Source: Amycolatopsis roodepoortensis
GTDB lineage: Bacteria > Actinomycetota > Actinomycetes > Mycobacteriales > Pseudonocardiaceae
Direction: 5' to 3'
Assembly (NCBI RefSeq): GCF_014873915.1
Contig: NZ_JADBEJ010000004.1
Coordinates: forward strand, 930,001-994,000
DNA: 64,000 nucleotides
Shown here: in pieces, positions 25,323 through 34,029 of the stretch
Position numbering within the stretch: the first letter of the stretch is position 1
Layout of the letters: each line of letters begins with the position of its first letter
The notes under the pieces: generated by a model
The model's database searches: none
What the model was told of the DNA's origin: nothing
Seen by the model: the letters and a program-made list of their open reading frames with translations, nothing else
Program-made: the position numbers and the translations under genes

Positions 25323-27128
25323 CTACTTCTTCTGCTCCCACTCACCGACGTTCCACAGGACACCGTTGTACGACTGCATGTAAGTGCGGTCGATGCCCTT
25401 GAACGCCCACATGGACGGGGTCTGGAACAGCGGCAGCGTCGCGTACTCGTCCGCGATCGCCTGGTCGGCCTTCTGGTAGTTCTCCAGCTGGACGGCCTCG
25501 TCGGTGGCCTTCACGGCCGCCTCGAAGGACGAGTCGATCGTCGGGTTCGACAGGCCCTGGTAGTTCTGGCTGCTGTCGTCGACCCGGGTGATGTAGATCG
25601 ACTTCTGCTCGGCCTTGAACGGAGCGGCGGACCAGCCGAAGAGCGCGGCGTCGTAGTCGCTGGCCGCGAGACGGCCACCCTTCAGGAAGTTGGCGTCCTG
25701 GTCGTCCGTGATCTCGATACCGGCGGCCTTGGCCTGCGAGATGATGATCTCGACGGTCTGCTGACGGCGGGTGTTCTGGTTGTGCGAGATCTTGAACGAC
25801 GCGCGCTGGCCGTTCTTGGCGAAGATGCCGTCGCCACCCTTGACCCAGCCGGCGTCGGTCAGCGTCTTGGCCGCGGCCTCGGCGCCCAGACCGGCCTTGC
25901 TGCTGTACAGGTCCTTGAAGCCCTGCTCGCCCGGCATGAACACGATGCTGTTCAGCGGGGTCGCGTCGGCCTGGACCTCCTTCAGCAGCTTGTCGGTGAT
26001 CTCCTGGCGGTTGACGACCTCGAAGAACGCCTTGCGCAGGTCCTTGTCCTTGAACATGCGCTTGTAGTTGAGGTCGATGTGCTCGAAGGTCAGCTGCGAG
26101 GCCGAACCGTAGGTGATGCCCTGGGCGGCGAGGCCCTTCATGGTGTTCGCCGCGGTGGCGTCCGGCTGGGTCGAAGCGGCGACGTCGATCTCACCGTTCT
26201 GCAGCGCGGTCGCCATGGCCTTGGTGTCCTCCATCGCCTTCACGACGATCTTGGAGGGGCCACCCTTGCCACCGATCCAGTTCGGGTTCTTCTCGAGCGT
26301 GACAGCCTTCTGGTTGGCGTCGAACGCGGTGATCTTGTACGGACCCGAAGCCGGCATGTTCTCGGCCTTGAAGCCCTTGAACCCGTTGGTCCAGAAGTCA
26401 CCGGCCTTCGCCAGCTGGGCCGCGTCGCTGGTCGGGGTCAGCTTGGTGATGTCGGCGACGCCCGAGTTCTTCTCGACGATGTGCGCGGGCATGATCGCGG
26501 TCGAGTTGAACAGACCCTTGTAGTCCAGGTACGGCTCGGTGTACTTGGTCTCGAAGGTCAGGTCGTCCTTGCAGGTCGCCTGGTCGATCAGCTGGTAGCC
26601 GGTCGTCGAAGCGGCGAGGAAGGCCTGCTTGCCGTCGGAGGTCTTCGCCTTGCCGGAGTGCGCAAGCCACGACAGGTACATGTCGTCGCAGTCGAACGCC
26701 TCGTTGTCCGACCACTTGACGTTCGGCTTGATCTTGTAGACGACGGTCTGCGGCGCCTTGGAGGTGACCTCCCAGGAGTCGAACACGTCGTTGTTCAGCA
26801 GCACCTTGTTGTTGCCGTCGAGCACATCGGCACCGGCGAGCACGGCGGTCAGGATGTAGGTGTTGTACGACGTGTTGGTGTCGGGCGTGTCGTTGTTGTA
26901 GCCCGAGTACCCGTCGTCGATACCCACCGTGACGGTGCCTTCGTACCCCGGGGTGTCCGCGAGCTTGAAGTTTTCGCCGTTCTGCGCCTTGCCGGTCGCC
27001 ATGCTCTTGATGTCGGTCGACGACCCGTTGGGGTCGGTACTGCCGCTGTCGCCACCGCTGCATGCGCTCAGCACAAGCGCGGAGGCCGCGACCAGCGACC
27101 AGGCGGAGACTGCCTTGGACTTCCTCAT
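25323..27128 (-). CDS. oppA: Peptide ABC transporter substrate-binding lipoprotein
   Basis: This family 5 (SBP_bac_5) peptide-binding protein has 601 residues. ATG 27128 with AGGAGG about nine bases upstream gives a lipoprotein signal peptide with lipobox L-S-A-C (C23). The longer frame to 27218 would bury it. The mature protein carries the family pattern of a DDMYLSW block early and the YQLID, FEHIDLNYKR and QEITDKLL regions further on. It should capture peptides outside the membrane for OppBC and the fused ATPase. The upstream gap 27129-27415 shows an inverted GGTAAC/GTTACC pair but no clear promoter consensus. Confidence 0.9.
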   Translation of the reverse strand: MRKSKAVSAWSLVAASALVLSACSGGDSGSTDPNGSSTDIKSMATGKAQNGENFKLADTPGYEGTVTVGIDDGYSGYNNDTPDTNTSYNTYILTAVLAGADVLDGNNKVLLNNDVFDSWEVTSKAPQTVVYKIKPNVKWSDNEAFDCDDMYLSWLAHSGKAKTSDGKQAFLAASTTGYQLIDQATCKDDLTFETKYTEPYLDYKGLFNSTAIMPAHIVEKNSGVADITKLTPTSDAAQLAKAGDFWTNGFKGFKAENMPASGPYKITAFDANQKAVTLEKNPNWIGGKGGPSKIVVKAMEDTKAMATALQNGEIDVAASTQPDATAANTMKGLAAQGITYGSASQLTFEHIDLNYKRMFKDKDLRKAFFEVVNRQEITDKLLKEVQADATPLNSIVFMPGEQGFKDLYSSKAGLGAEAAAKTLTDAGWVKGGDGIFAKNGQRASFKISHNQNTRRQQTVEIIISQAKAAGIEITDDQDANFLKGGRLAASDYDAALFGWSAAPFKAEQKSIYITRVDDSSQNYQGLSNPTIDSSFEAAVKATDEAVQLENYQKADQAIADEYATLPLFQTPSMWAFKGIDRTYMQSYNGVLWNVGEWEQKK

Positions 27129-27415
27129 GAAGTGTGCCCTCCTAGCACTGGGTTCCTGAGATCGGAACAGGACCCCACACCGCTCCGGTGAGATGGCCCG
27201 GAGCCTATGACACGCCAAGCAACACTCATTTGGCGCACTGCCGGTGCACGCTAGAAAGGAAATGCACGAACAGTCACCAGTTCCGGGGCGATCGTGACCA
27301 AAGGGTAACTTGCGGCTGACATCAGGAAATACAGTGGTTACCTTGAGGAATCAGTCCGCCACTCGAACGTGCCGGGAAAGGTCACCCGCCAGGGTCCGTT
27401 CCGGACTCGAAACGG

Positions 27416-29152
27416 CTACTTCGGACCCCGCGTCCAGTTCACCGCGGACCCGAAAGGGCCCACCATAGGAGGACCTGCGGTTACTCCGGAAATACCAGAG
27501 CCGATGGCGAGGGTATCGGCCAGCTGGAACAACGGAATGGCAACATTCCGACGCCACAATTCCGGTTCCAGGGCCGAAAGCGTGTCGGCCACCGGGGTGG
27601 CGCCGGTCAGCGCGGAGTCGATCGAGGCCTGCAGGGCCGGATCGCAGAAGCCCAGCGGGTTCCCCGGGACGACGGCCTTGGTCTTGTCGGCGAGCTGATC
27701 GGGACGGCAGCCGAAGGTGGACGCCAGTACCGAAGCGACGTCCGCACCACCGGTGACCTGGCCGATCACCGCGATGTCGATGCCGACGTTGCCCGCGCCC
27801 TCCGGCGTCGTCTGCTGGATCCCGTCGAGCACCGGCATGGCCAGCATCGTCGAGAAGAGCTCCCTCGGCTGCGGGGCGATCGCGTTGACCTCGATCCCCG
27901 CGGCCACCAGTTGCGCCGTCAGCTCCTTGGCGATCGTCGCGTACGGCTCCTGCTTGGCGGGCGAGGCCACGACCAGCGAAAGGTTCTTCCCGTTCTTCCG
28001 CCAGGTGCCCGCTTCCTTGGTGTATCCGGCGGATTTGAGCAGTTCCTCGCCCTTGACGGGATCGGCCGCCGACGGCGGGCCGGGAGCCGGGATCGTCGGC
28101 TGGAAACCGGGCGCCGACGGGACGCGGACCTGCGCGTCGGCGCGAAGCTTGTCGGACGGGCCGCCGTCGGTCGCCTCGGTGATCAACTTGCCGCGGTCGA
28201 TCAGCGCGGTGACGCCTTCGCGCACCTTGGGATCCGACAGCGTCGAGCTCACCGGCCGCAGGAGGATCTGCGCGACCGTCGGCCGCGCGACCGTGTGCAG
28301 CTGGACGGCGGAGCCGAGCTCCCCGAGCCGTTTCAGGCCGGTGCCGTCGGTCCTGGTCATCGCGAACTGGTCGTTGCCGCTGCGCAGGGCGGCCAGTGTG
28401 CCGTCCTGATCGGCCGCACGGAGCACGATCCGGTCGAGGGCGGAGGGTTTCTCCCAATAGCGCTCGTTGCGCTCCAGGGTGATCTCTCCGCGCGCGGTGT
28501 CGAGCCCCTTGATCGAGTACGGGCCGCCGACCGCCGGGAACGTCGTCGCCAGCGCGCCCCGCCACCCGTTCGGGGCGTCCTTGAGCAGATGCGCGGGCAG
28601 GAGGTTGCCGAAGAGCGTCTGCCAGCCCGGATACGGCTTGGCGAAGGTGACCTCGACCCGCTTGCCGCCTTCACGCGACTGGATGTCCGAGATCAGCCGG
28701 TAGCCGGCGGCGCCGATGACGCCCGGCTGGTCGCGCATCGCCTCGCGGAGGTAGGCGAAGTCCTCGGCGGCGATCGGCGCGCTGTCGGACCAGGAGGCGT
28801 CCGGGCGGATCGTGTACGCGACCGTGAACGGCTGCTGCGACACGACCTCGGCGGACTTCATCAGGTTCTTGTCCAGCTCGAAGCTGCCGTCGTCCTTGGG
28901 GCGGAACACCGACGGGAGCAGCAGCTGCGAAAGCGCCGACGTGACCTGGGAGGCGTCGGCGAGGTTGTGCGGGTTGTAGCCGCCGAGGACGTCGTCGACA
29001 CCCACCACCACCTGCGAAGGCGTCTTCGTGGTCGACGTGCTCACCGGGGAGGCCGAGGAGCTGACCACGGGCGGGGGTGGGGTATTGCTGCAGGCGGCGA
29101 GGAGCACGGCCGCGCACGCCAGCATGGACGCCGCTGTGGTCGGTGACCGCAC
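27416..29152 (-). CDS. Second family 5 substrate-binding lipoprotein
   Basis: This 578-residue solute-binding protein has a lipobox L-A-A-C (C21). GTG 29152 is chosen because AGGAGG lies eight bases upstream; ATG 29191 has no SD and would lengthen the signal peptide. The mature N-terminus is Ser/Thr/Pro-rich, then the SBP_bac_5 fold begins (VVVGVDDVLGGYNPHN). It is clearly shorter and divergent from the OppA next to it. The gene lies upstream on the same strand as oppABC, so the transporter may have two binding proteins with different ligands, or this one may serve a distant permease. Ligand unknown. Confidence 0.8.
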   Translation of the reverse strand: MRSPTTAASMLACAAVLLAACSNTPPPPVVSSSASPVSTSTTKTPSQVVVGVDDVLGGYNPHNLADASQVTSALSQLLLPSVFRPKDDGSFELDKNLMKSAEVVSQQPFTVAYTIRPDASWSDSAPIAAEDFAYLREAMRDQPGVIGAAGYRLISDIQSREGGKRVEVTFAKPYPGWQTLFGNLLPAHLLKDAPNGWRGALATTFPAVGGPYSIKGLDTARGEITLERNERYWEKPSALDRIVLRAADQDGTLAALRSGNDQFAMTRTDGTGLKRLGELGSAVQLHTVARPTVAQILLRPVSSTLSDPKVREGVTALIDRGKLITEATDGGPSDKLRADAQVRVPSAPGFQPTIPAPGPPSAADPVKGEELLKSAGYTKEAGTWRKNGKNLSLVVASPAKQEPYATIAKELTAQLVAAGIEVNAIAPQPRELFSTMLAMPVLDGIQQTTPEGAGNVGIDIAVIGQVTGGADVASVLASTFGCRPDQLADKTKAVVPGNPLGFCDPALQASIDSALTGATPVADTLSALEPELWRRNVAIPLFQLADTLAIGSGISGVTAGPPMVGPFGSAVNWTRGPK

Positions 29153-29357
29153 GCCTGGATCCTCCTGGTTTGTCCCTCGCCTCGTCGCCATAGAGCTATC
29201 ACGCGCGCCATGGCCTCGGCAGCGAGATTCCCATATCGGCCCGGCCGTCGCCCGACCGGATGCCGTCCTCCTCCGGTGGACGTCCGGGAGGCCCCCGGGG
29301 TTCCTGCCCGGCCGAGGCTTTTCGGAGCCGCTCCCGGCATTCGGTTCCGCGGACCCG

Positions 29358-29387
29358 GAACATTCCGGAACGGCCGCCGGAATGTTC
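29358..29387. promoter_or_regulatory. 11-bp inverted repeat, possible operator
   Basis: GAACATTCCGG and CCGGAATGTTC are perfect inverse copies separated by 8 nt, about 200 bp upstream of the second binding-protein gene. It could be an operator or a weak hairpin; no regulator is identified. Confidence 0.35.
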
Positions 29388-29649
29388 GGCACCGCACGAT
29401 TGACGACCGAAACGATCGCGACCACGAGTCCAATCCGGACGCATTTAGGGTCTTTTGTTTCGCGCCCGCCCGGATCCGCGTTCCCGGGACGGCGCGCGCG
29501 GCCGCTCCGGCGCCGTTCAGTCCGGGGTGTTCCGGTGTTGTGAACACCGTCCGAAAAGGAGTTCGGCTTTCCATCGGAATTGTCGGGAAAGGACCTTTCT
29601 TTAACGAAGAACGCCCGTCCGAATACGGTGTGTGACCACTTGGGGACGG

Positions 29650-29706
29650 CGAAAACGCCGGAGGACGCCTACTCACGGTGAGTGAGCAGGCGCCCTCCGG
29701 CGTTCG
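29650..29706 (-). terminator. Imperfect hairpin terminator of typA
   Basis: A stem of about 22 pairs with two internal mismatches around the loop at 29677-29681, beginning ten bases after the typA stop on the minus strand. Confidence 0.7.
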
Positions 29707-29715
29707 CTTGGCGGG

Positions 29716-31638
29716 TCAGCCGCGGTTCTTGTTGCGGTTGCGCTCCTTGGCGCGCTGGTTGACGTCCAGCGTGACCTTGCGGATCCGGACGACGTCGGGG
29801 GCGACCTCGACGCACTCGTCGACGGAGCAGAACTCCAGCGCCTCTTCCAGGCCCATCTTGCGCGGGCGGGCCAGCGTCTCCATCACGTCGGCGGAGGACT
29901 GACGCATGTTGGTCAGCTTCTTCTCCTTGGTGATGTTGATGTCGAGGTCTTCGGCACGCGGGTTCTCGCCGACGACCATGCCCTCGTACACCTCGGCGCC
30001 CGGCTCGACGAAGAAGGTGCCGCGGTCGGCCAGCTGGATCATCGCGTACGCGGTGATCGGGCCGGAGCGGTCGGCGACCAGCGAACCGGAGTGCCGGGTG
30101 CGGATCTCGCCCGCCCACGGGAAGTACCCCTCGAACACGTGGTTCGCGATACCGGTGCCGCGGGTCTCGGTGAGGAAGTCGGTGCGGAAGCCGATCAGGC
30201 CGCGCGCCGGGAGGACGTAGTCGAGCTTGATACGGCCGGTGCCGTGCCCGCCCATGTGCTCCATGCGGCCCTTGCGGGCGGCCAGCAGCTGGGTGATGCC
30301 GCCGAGGTGCTCCTCCGGGGAGTCGATCGACAGCCGCTCGAACGGCTCGTGCAGCTTTCCGTCGATCATCTTGGTGACCACCTGCGGCTTGCCGACGGTC
30401 AGCTCGAAGCCCTCGCGGCGCATCTGCTCGACCAGGATGGCCAGCGCCAGCTCGCCACGACCCTGGACCTCCCACGTGTCGGGGCGCTCGGTCGGCAGCA
30501 CCTTGATGCTGACGTTACCGATGAGCTCCTGGTCCAGGCGCGCCTTCACCAGGCGGGCGGTGACCTTGTCGCCACCGCTGCGGCCCGCCAGCGGCGAGGT
30601 GTTGACACCGATGGTCATCGAGATGGCGGGCTCGTCGACGGCGATCCGGGGCAGCGCCTCCGGGTTCTCGACGTCGGCGAGGGTGTCGCCGATGGTGATC
30701 TCCGGGATACCGGCGATGGCGACCAGCTCGCCCGCGCTCGCCTCGGTCGCCGGGACGCGGGTGAGCGCCTCGGTGACCAGCAGTTCGGAGATGCGGACGT
30801 TCTGGATGGTGCCGTCCTCGCGCATCCACGCCACCGTCTGGCCCTTGCGCAGGCTGCCGGAGTGGATGCGGATCAGCGCGATCCGGCCGAGGAAGTTGGA
30901 GGCGTCGAGGTTGGTGACCAGCGCGCGCAGCGGGCCTTCGCGGTCGGCGAAGGGCGGCGGCACGTGGCGCATCAGGGTCTCGAACAGCGGGTCGAGGTTC
31001 TCGCTCTCGGGCACCGCGCCGTCGGCGGGCTGCTCGAGGCTCGCCTTGCCCGCACGGGCGGAGGCGAAGACGACCGGCAGGTCGAGGATCGCGTCGAGGT
31101 CGGCGTCCTCGATGTCACCGGCCAGGTCGAGCAGGAGATCGTGGGTCTCTTCGACGACCTCGGAGATCCGGGCGTCGGGCCGGTCGGTCTTGTTGACGAC
31201 CAGGATCACCGGCAGGCCGGCTTCGAGGGTCTTGCGCAGCACGAACCGGGTCTGCGGGAGCGGGCCCTCGCTGGCGTCGACCAGCAGCACGACCCCGTCC
31301 ACCATGGACAGGCCGCGTTCGACCTCGCCGCCGAAGTCGGCGTGCCCGGGGGTGTCGATGACGTTGATCGTCACCATGCCCTCGTCGGTCTTGCGCCGGA
31401 TGGAGGTGTTCTTCGCGAGGATGGTGATGCCCTTTTCCCGCTCGAGCTCCCCGGAGTCCATCACGCGATCGACGAGTTCGGCGCGTTCCTCGAAGGCGCC
31501 GGACTGCCGGAGCATCGCGTCGACGAGGGTCGTCTTGCCGTGGTCGACGTGTGCGACGATGGCGACGTTGCGCAGGTCGGGCCGGGTCTTGCCGGACGAG
31601 CGGCCGGCATCGACTGCGGTGGCGCTGGCTGCGGGCAC
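29716..31638 (-). CDS. typA: Ribosome-associated translational GTPase TypA/BipA
   Basis: This 640-residue GTPase has all G motifs: AHVDHGKTT (residues 29-37), [21 protein letters not shown] and NKTDRP. Beta-barrel domain II, domain III and the TypA-specific C-terminal domain follow. TypA binds the ribosome at the A-site and assists 50S assembly and growth at low temperature or under stress. The GTG at 31638 gives a short Ala/Ser-rich extension before the G domain. The gene is monocistronic, with a hairpin downstream, and is divergent from the iron-box-controlled small gene. Confidence 0.95.
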   Translation of the reverse strand: MPAASATAVDAGRSSGKTRPDLRNVAIVAHVDHGKTTLVDAMLRQSGAFEERAELVDRVMDSGELEREKGITILAKNTSIRRKTDEGMVTINVIDTPGHADFGGEVERGLSMVDGVVLLVDASEGPLPQTRFVLRKTLEAGLPVILVVNKTDRPDARISEVVEETHDLLLDLAGDIEDADLDAILDLPVVFASARAGKASLEQPADGAVPESENLDPLFETLMRHVPPPFADREGPLRALVTNLDASNFLGRIALIRIHSGSLRKGQTVAWMREDGTIQNVRISELLVTEALTRVPATEASAGELVAIAGIPEITIGDTLADVENPEALPRIAVDEPAISMTIGVNTSPLAGRSGGDKVTARLVKARLDQELIGNVSIKVLPTERPDTWEVQGRGELALAILVEQMRREGFELTVGKPQVVTKMIDGKLHEPFERLSIDSPEEHLGGITQLLAARKGRMEHMGGHGTGRIKLDYVLPARGLIGFRTDFLTETRGTGIANHVFEGYFPWAGEIRTRHSGSLVADRSGPITAYAMIQLADRGTFFVEPGAEVYEGMVVGENPRAEDLDINITKEKKLTNMRQSSADVMETLARPRKMGLEEALEFCSVDECVEVAPDVVRIRKVTLDVNQRAKERNRNKNRG

Positions 31639-31774
31639 GCGAAGGCTCCAAAGGTTTCAAGTTCGGGTGTGGTGGCCCGCGCTCGCGCGTTCGAGACACG
31701 CTGGCCGACTTTGGCCTTACGCGGACCAAACCAGGATACCTGTAGCCCGGATGTGAGCAGCCCCACGCCCCCGG

Positions 31775-31793
31775 ATCGGTTAGGCTCACCTAA
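31775..31793 (+). promoter_or_regulatory. Iron box (DtxR/IdeR/DmdR operator)
   Basis: The sequence contains GTTAGGCTCACCTAA. Over 19 positions it matches the streptomycete iron box (TTAGGTTAGGCTCACCTAA) at 17. It lies 40 bases before the GTG of the 52-residue Cys protein and 137 bases from typA on the other strand. An iron-bound DtxR-type repressor should occlude the small-gene promoter under iron sufficiency. Confidence 0.7.
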
Positions 31794-31832
31794 CGTGTAG
31801 AGGTCGCCGACGCAGTCGGACAAGGAGCGCGA

Positions 31833-31991
31833 GTGGGCAAGAAACTACCCGACGACCCGCACAAACTCGTGCGCAAATGGATGAAGTCCGGCAAGGTCAA
31901 GAAGAAATGCTGCCGGTCGAAGTCGAGGTGCGGCAAATGCCCCGTCCTCGCCCTGAAAAAGGCGAAGACGAAGATCGCGAAGGCCGCTTAG
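31833..31991 (+). CDS. 52-residue basic Cys-rich microprotein, iron-regulated
   Basis: This short gene starts at GTG 31833 with AAGGAG five bases upstream and ends at TAG 31989-31991. The product is very basic (19 Lys and 5 Arg or so among 52 residues). It carries four Cys at 26, 27, 33 and 36 in a C-C-x5-C-x2-C-P-V arrangement, which suggests a metal site. There is no signal peptide or membrane segment. An iron box 40 bases upstream indicates derepression under iron limitation. It ends 7 bp from the convergent YciI gene. I recognise no named family; roles in metal handling or nucleic-acid binding are possible but unproven. Confidence 0.75.
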   Translation: MGKKLPDDPHKLVRKWMKSGKVKKKCCRSKSRCGKCPVLALKKAKTKIAKAA

Positions 31992-31998
31992 AAGATCG

Positions 31999-32298
31999 TC
32001 AATGCACCACCGCCTCGTTGATCGCCCGCAGTTCCGGCGCGGTCCGGGTCGGCGAGAACTCGATCACCTCGTAGGCGGCCATGTGCTTGACCGAGAAGGG
32101 GTCGGTCGCGAGGATCGCGTCCAGCTTTCCCCTGGCCATGGGCTTGGTGATGATCACGCCGCCGATCCGCGGGTTACGCCTGCCGGAGGCGAGGAAGTTA
32201 CCGTGCTCGTACTGTTTGGTCAGCCAGTCCGCGTGGTCCGGGAGCACGTAGTCGATTTCTTCGATGGGCGCTGTGTAGGTCAGCAGGACGACAAACAT
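31999..32298 (-). CDS. YciI/YCII-family protein
   Basis: This 99-residue ferredoxin-like alpha+beta protein has the family pattern: a first strand MFVVLLTY, a His-Asp pair in PDHADWL, a GNFLASGRR loop, and a C-terminal DPF...MAAYEVIEF block. YciI proteins resemble dehydrochlorinases and muconolactone isomerases; most have no known substrate. ATG 32298 matches the usual family start. The open frame extends to 32427, but that part overlaps the trpS leader region on the other strand. No strong SD precedes 32298, so the message may be leaderless. Confidence 0.82.
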   Translation of the reverse strand: MFVVLLTYTAPIEEIDYVLPDHADWLTKQYEHGNFLASGRRNPRIGGVIITKPMARGKLDAILATDPFSVKHMAAYEVIEFSPTRTAPELRAINEAVVH

Positions 32299-32425
32299 GA
32301 GATGAAGGTAGACCCGCGTCGCCAATATGACGGGTGTACTGCCCCGGCTGATATGAAGTGTTGACACGCTGTGCCCGGAATGAGTGATCCGCCTCTGCTT
32401 TTCCGGCTGCGGTACGATCGTCGGC

Positions 32426-32485
32426 ATGCGCGCGCAGAACGCCCAGTGGTGGCCGCCCTCCGGCGGCCCCGAAGTCCTGCGCTGA
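32426..32485 (+). CDS. 19-residue trpS leader peptide with tandem Trp codons
   Basis: ATG 32426 to TGA 32483-32485 encodes MRAQNAQWWPPSGGPEVLR. Trp codons are at positions 8 and 9, immediately before the first attenuator hairpin. There is little SD, and the ATG follows a TACGAT box by eight bases, so translation may be nearly leaderless. The Q-WW pattern matches leader peptides of actinobacterial tryptophan genes. Its job is to sense Trp-tRNA charging, not to act as a stable protein. Confidence 0.75.
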   Translation: MRAQNAQWWPPSGGPEVLR

Positions 32486-32504
32486 ACCAGACGAGCGCAC
32501 CACC

Positions 32505-32530
32505 AGGCCGCCCCACCGGGCGGCCTTTTT
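32505..32530 (+). terminator. Attenuator terminator ahead of trpS
   Basis: An 8-bp perfect GC-rich stem with a 6-nt loop is followed by TTTTT, the clearest intrinsic terminator in the window. It is 46 bases before the trpS ATG, so it must act as an attenuator rather than as the end of an upstream gene. Confidence 0.85.
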
Positions 32531-32576
32531 CGTGCCCGGACCCTGGGGCGGCCCGAATCCGGAAGGAAGAAGGCAG

Positions 32577-33542
32577 ATGATCAGGTTGTCCGGGATCACC
32601 CCGTCCGGCCACGTCCACGTCGGGAACCACCTGGGGGCCATCCGGCGGTGGGCCGACGAGGGCGGGCCGGACGACCTGTACTTCGTCTCCGACCTGCACG
32701 CCATGACGAACTCGCACAATCCGGCGAAGCTGCGTTCGATGGCGTCGGAGCAGCTGGCCGTGCTGATCGCGGCCGGGATCGAGCCGGACCGCGTGTTCGT
32801 GCAATCGGACATCGCCCGCGAGCTGGGCGCCCTCAACTGGGTCCTGGAGTGCACCTGCAACTACGGCGAGGCCGCCAGGATGATCCAGTTCAAGGAGAAG
32901 TCGAAGGGCCGGGCCGGGGTGCGGCTGTCCCTGCTGACCTATCCGGTGCTGATGGCGGCGGACATCCTGCTGCAGGGCGCGGACGAGGTCCCGGTCGGCG
33001 AGGACCAGCGGCAGCACGTCGAGCTGGCGCGGACGCTGGCGAAGCGGTTCAACTCCACCTACGGCGACGTGTTCACCATGCCGAAGGCGGTGCTTCCGCC
33101 CGCCGGCGCGCGGGTCATGGACCTCGCCGAGCCGACGCGGAAGATGTCGAAGTCGACGAAGGAAGAGGCCGGAGTGGTCTTCGTCCTCGACGAGCCCGAC
33201 CAGGTCCGCCGGAAGGTCAAGCGCGCGAAGACCGACGGCGGGTCGAAACCGGCCTACGCGCCGGAGAGCAGGCCGGGGATGGCGAACCTGCTGGACATCC
33301 TCGCGGCGTGCACCGGGGAGAAGCCCGAAGTCCTCGCGGACCGGTTCGACTCCTACGGCCAGGTCAAGGAGGCCGTCGCCGAGGCGCTGATCGAGGAGCT
33401 GCGGCCGGTCCGGGAAGGCGCTTTGGCGCTGCTGAGCGATCCCGGCGAGCTGGAGCGGGTGCGCAAGGCGGGCGCCGTCCGGGCGGCGGAACGGGGTGAG
33501 CACCGGTTGCAGTCCGCGCTGCGGCTCATCGGCGCCGGCTGA
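32577..33542 (+). CDS. trpS: Tryptophanyl-tRNA synthetase
   Basis: This 321-residue class Ic synthetase charges tRNA-Trp. It has the TPSG-HVHVGN version of the HIGH motif (residues 8-17), the conserved DLHAMTN, GEDQRQHVE and LLTYPVLMAADIL blocks, and KMSKS (189-193). ATG 32577 is chosen because the first conserved strand follows at once; an AAGGAAG SD region is upstream. The equivalent of Gln9 in the Geobacillus enzyme is Thr here. Attenuation control plus this sequence type recall the auxiliary, indolmycin-resistant TrpRS of streptomycetes; whether another trpS exists elsewhere cannot be seen. A GTGAAGGCC palindrome follows the stop. Confidence 0.93.
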   Translation: MIRLSGITPSGHVHVGNHLGAIRRWADEGGPDDLYFVSDLHAMTNSHNPAKLRSMASEQLAVLIAAGIEPDRVFVQSDIARELGALNWVLECTCNYGEAARMIQFKEKSKGRAGVRLSLLTYPVLMAADILLQGADEVPVGEDQRQHVELARTLAKRFNSTYGDVFTMPKAVLPPAGARVMDLAEPTRKMSKSTKEEAGVVFVLDEPDQVRRKVKRAKTDGGSKPAYAPESRPGMANLLDILAACTGEKPEVLADRFDSYGQVKEAVAEALIEELRPVREGALALLSDPGELERVRKAGAVRAAERGEHRLQSALRLIGAG

Positions 33543-33546
33543 AGAG

Positions 33547-33601
33547 GTCCGTGAAGGCCTCCTTCCCTACTTCGAGGGTAGGGAAGGAGGCCTTCACGGA
33601 C
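33547..33601. terminator. 55-nt palindrome, copy 4 of the GTGAAGGCC family
   Basis: Arms 33547-33569 and 33579-33601 pair perfectly around a short loop. It sits between trpS and the convergent Nudix gene. The 3' arm overlaps the end of the Nudix coding region and supplies its TGA stop codon. Confidence 0.8.
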
Positions 33602-33983
33602 TTGCGATCAGGGTGTGCAGGGCCGGTAGGAGGATCCGGTCGGCGGGCAGCCAGTCGAGGTCGTCGAGTTCGTGCGGGGCGATCCACCGGACGTCCTCGT
33701 GCTCCACGGCTCGCGGCTCGTCCCCCGCGCTGACCAGCGTCGCGGCGTAGATCCGCAGCACCTTGCCCTTCGGCAACGGCACGTCTTCGCCGACCCGGCC
33801 CGCGACCGTCACGGCGACGTCCAGCTCCTCCAGGCACTCCCGCGCCAAGGCGGCTTCGTCGCTTTCGCCGTCCTCGACCCGTCCGCCCGGCAGTTCCCAT
33901 TGCCCGGCGTGGTCGGCGGGCCAAGCCCGCTGCTGCGCCAGCAGCTGTCCGTTCCGCACGATGGCGGCGCCCACGATCACCAC
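33594..33983 (-). CDS. Nudix hydrolase (MutT/NudG-like)
   Basis: This 129-residue hydrolase of nucleoside diphosphate-linked substrates has a Nudix box at about residues 33-56: GGRVEDGES, then REC-LEEL, matching GX5EX7REUXEE. The last Gly of the consensus is replaced by Asp (ELDV). The early AQQRAWPADHAGQWELPGG segment is typical of the MutT/CTP pyrophosphohydrolase group that sanitises oxidised nucleotides. GTG 33983 begins the first beta strand (MVIVGAAIVR). Its last codons and stop lie inside the shared palindrome, which may have truncated or replaced the original 3' end. Confidence 0.85.
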   Translation of the reverse strand: MVIVGAAIVRNGQLLAQQRAWPADHAGQWELPGGRVEDGESDEAALARECLEELDVAVTVAGRVGEDVPLPKGKVLRIYAATLVSAGDEPRAVEHEDVRWIAPHELDDLDWLPADRILLPALHTLIASP

Positions 33984-34029
33984 GCGCTCACCCTACGACC
34001 GCGCGCGCCGCTCGCGGACGGCGGTTTCG

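Larger units (their letters stand above)
29153..29715. other. 563-bp intergenic region with inverted repeats
   Basis: This stretch separates the second binding-protein gene from the typA 3' end on the same strand. It contains a GAACATTCCGG/CCGGAATGTTC inverted repeat (29358-29387), a GGTGTTC/GAACACC pair (29526-29548) and the typA terminator (29650-29706). I see no coding frame with an SD; open frames here look like shadows. Confidence 0.5.
32361..32530 (+). promoter_or_regulatory. trpS leader region: promoter, Trp-Trp leader peptide and transcription attenuator
   Basis: TTGACA (32361-32366) may be the -35 element; an alternative -10, TACGAT, lies at 32413-32418. A short ORF with tandem Trp codons (32447-32452) runs directly into hairpin 1 (32451-32457 with 32462-32468). 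The 3' arm of that hairpin is exactly complementary to the 5' arm of the terminator (32505-32512 with 32519-32526, followed by TTTTT). These mutually exclusive pairings form a classical ribosome-mediated attenuator. Ribosome stalling at the Trp codons when charged tRNA-Trp is scarce would favour the antiterminator and trpS expression. Confidence 0.8.

Noticed and set aside
29426..29668. Gene in the typA/binding-protein gap
   Set aside because: Open frames exist on both strands but lack SD sequences and have shadow-like composition.
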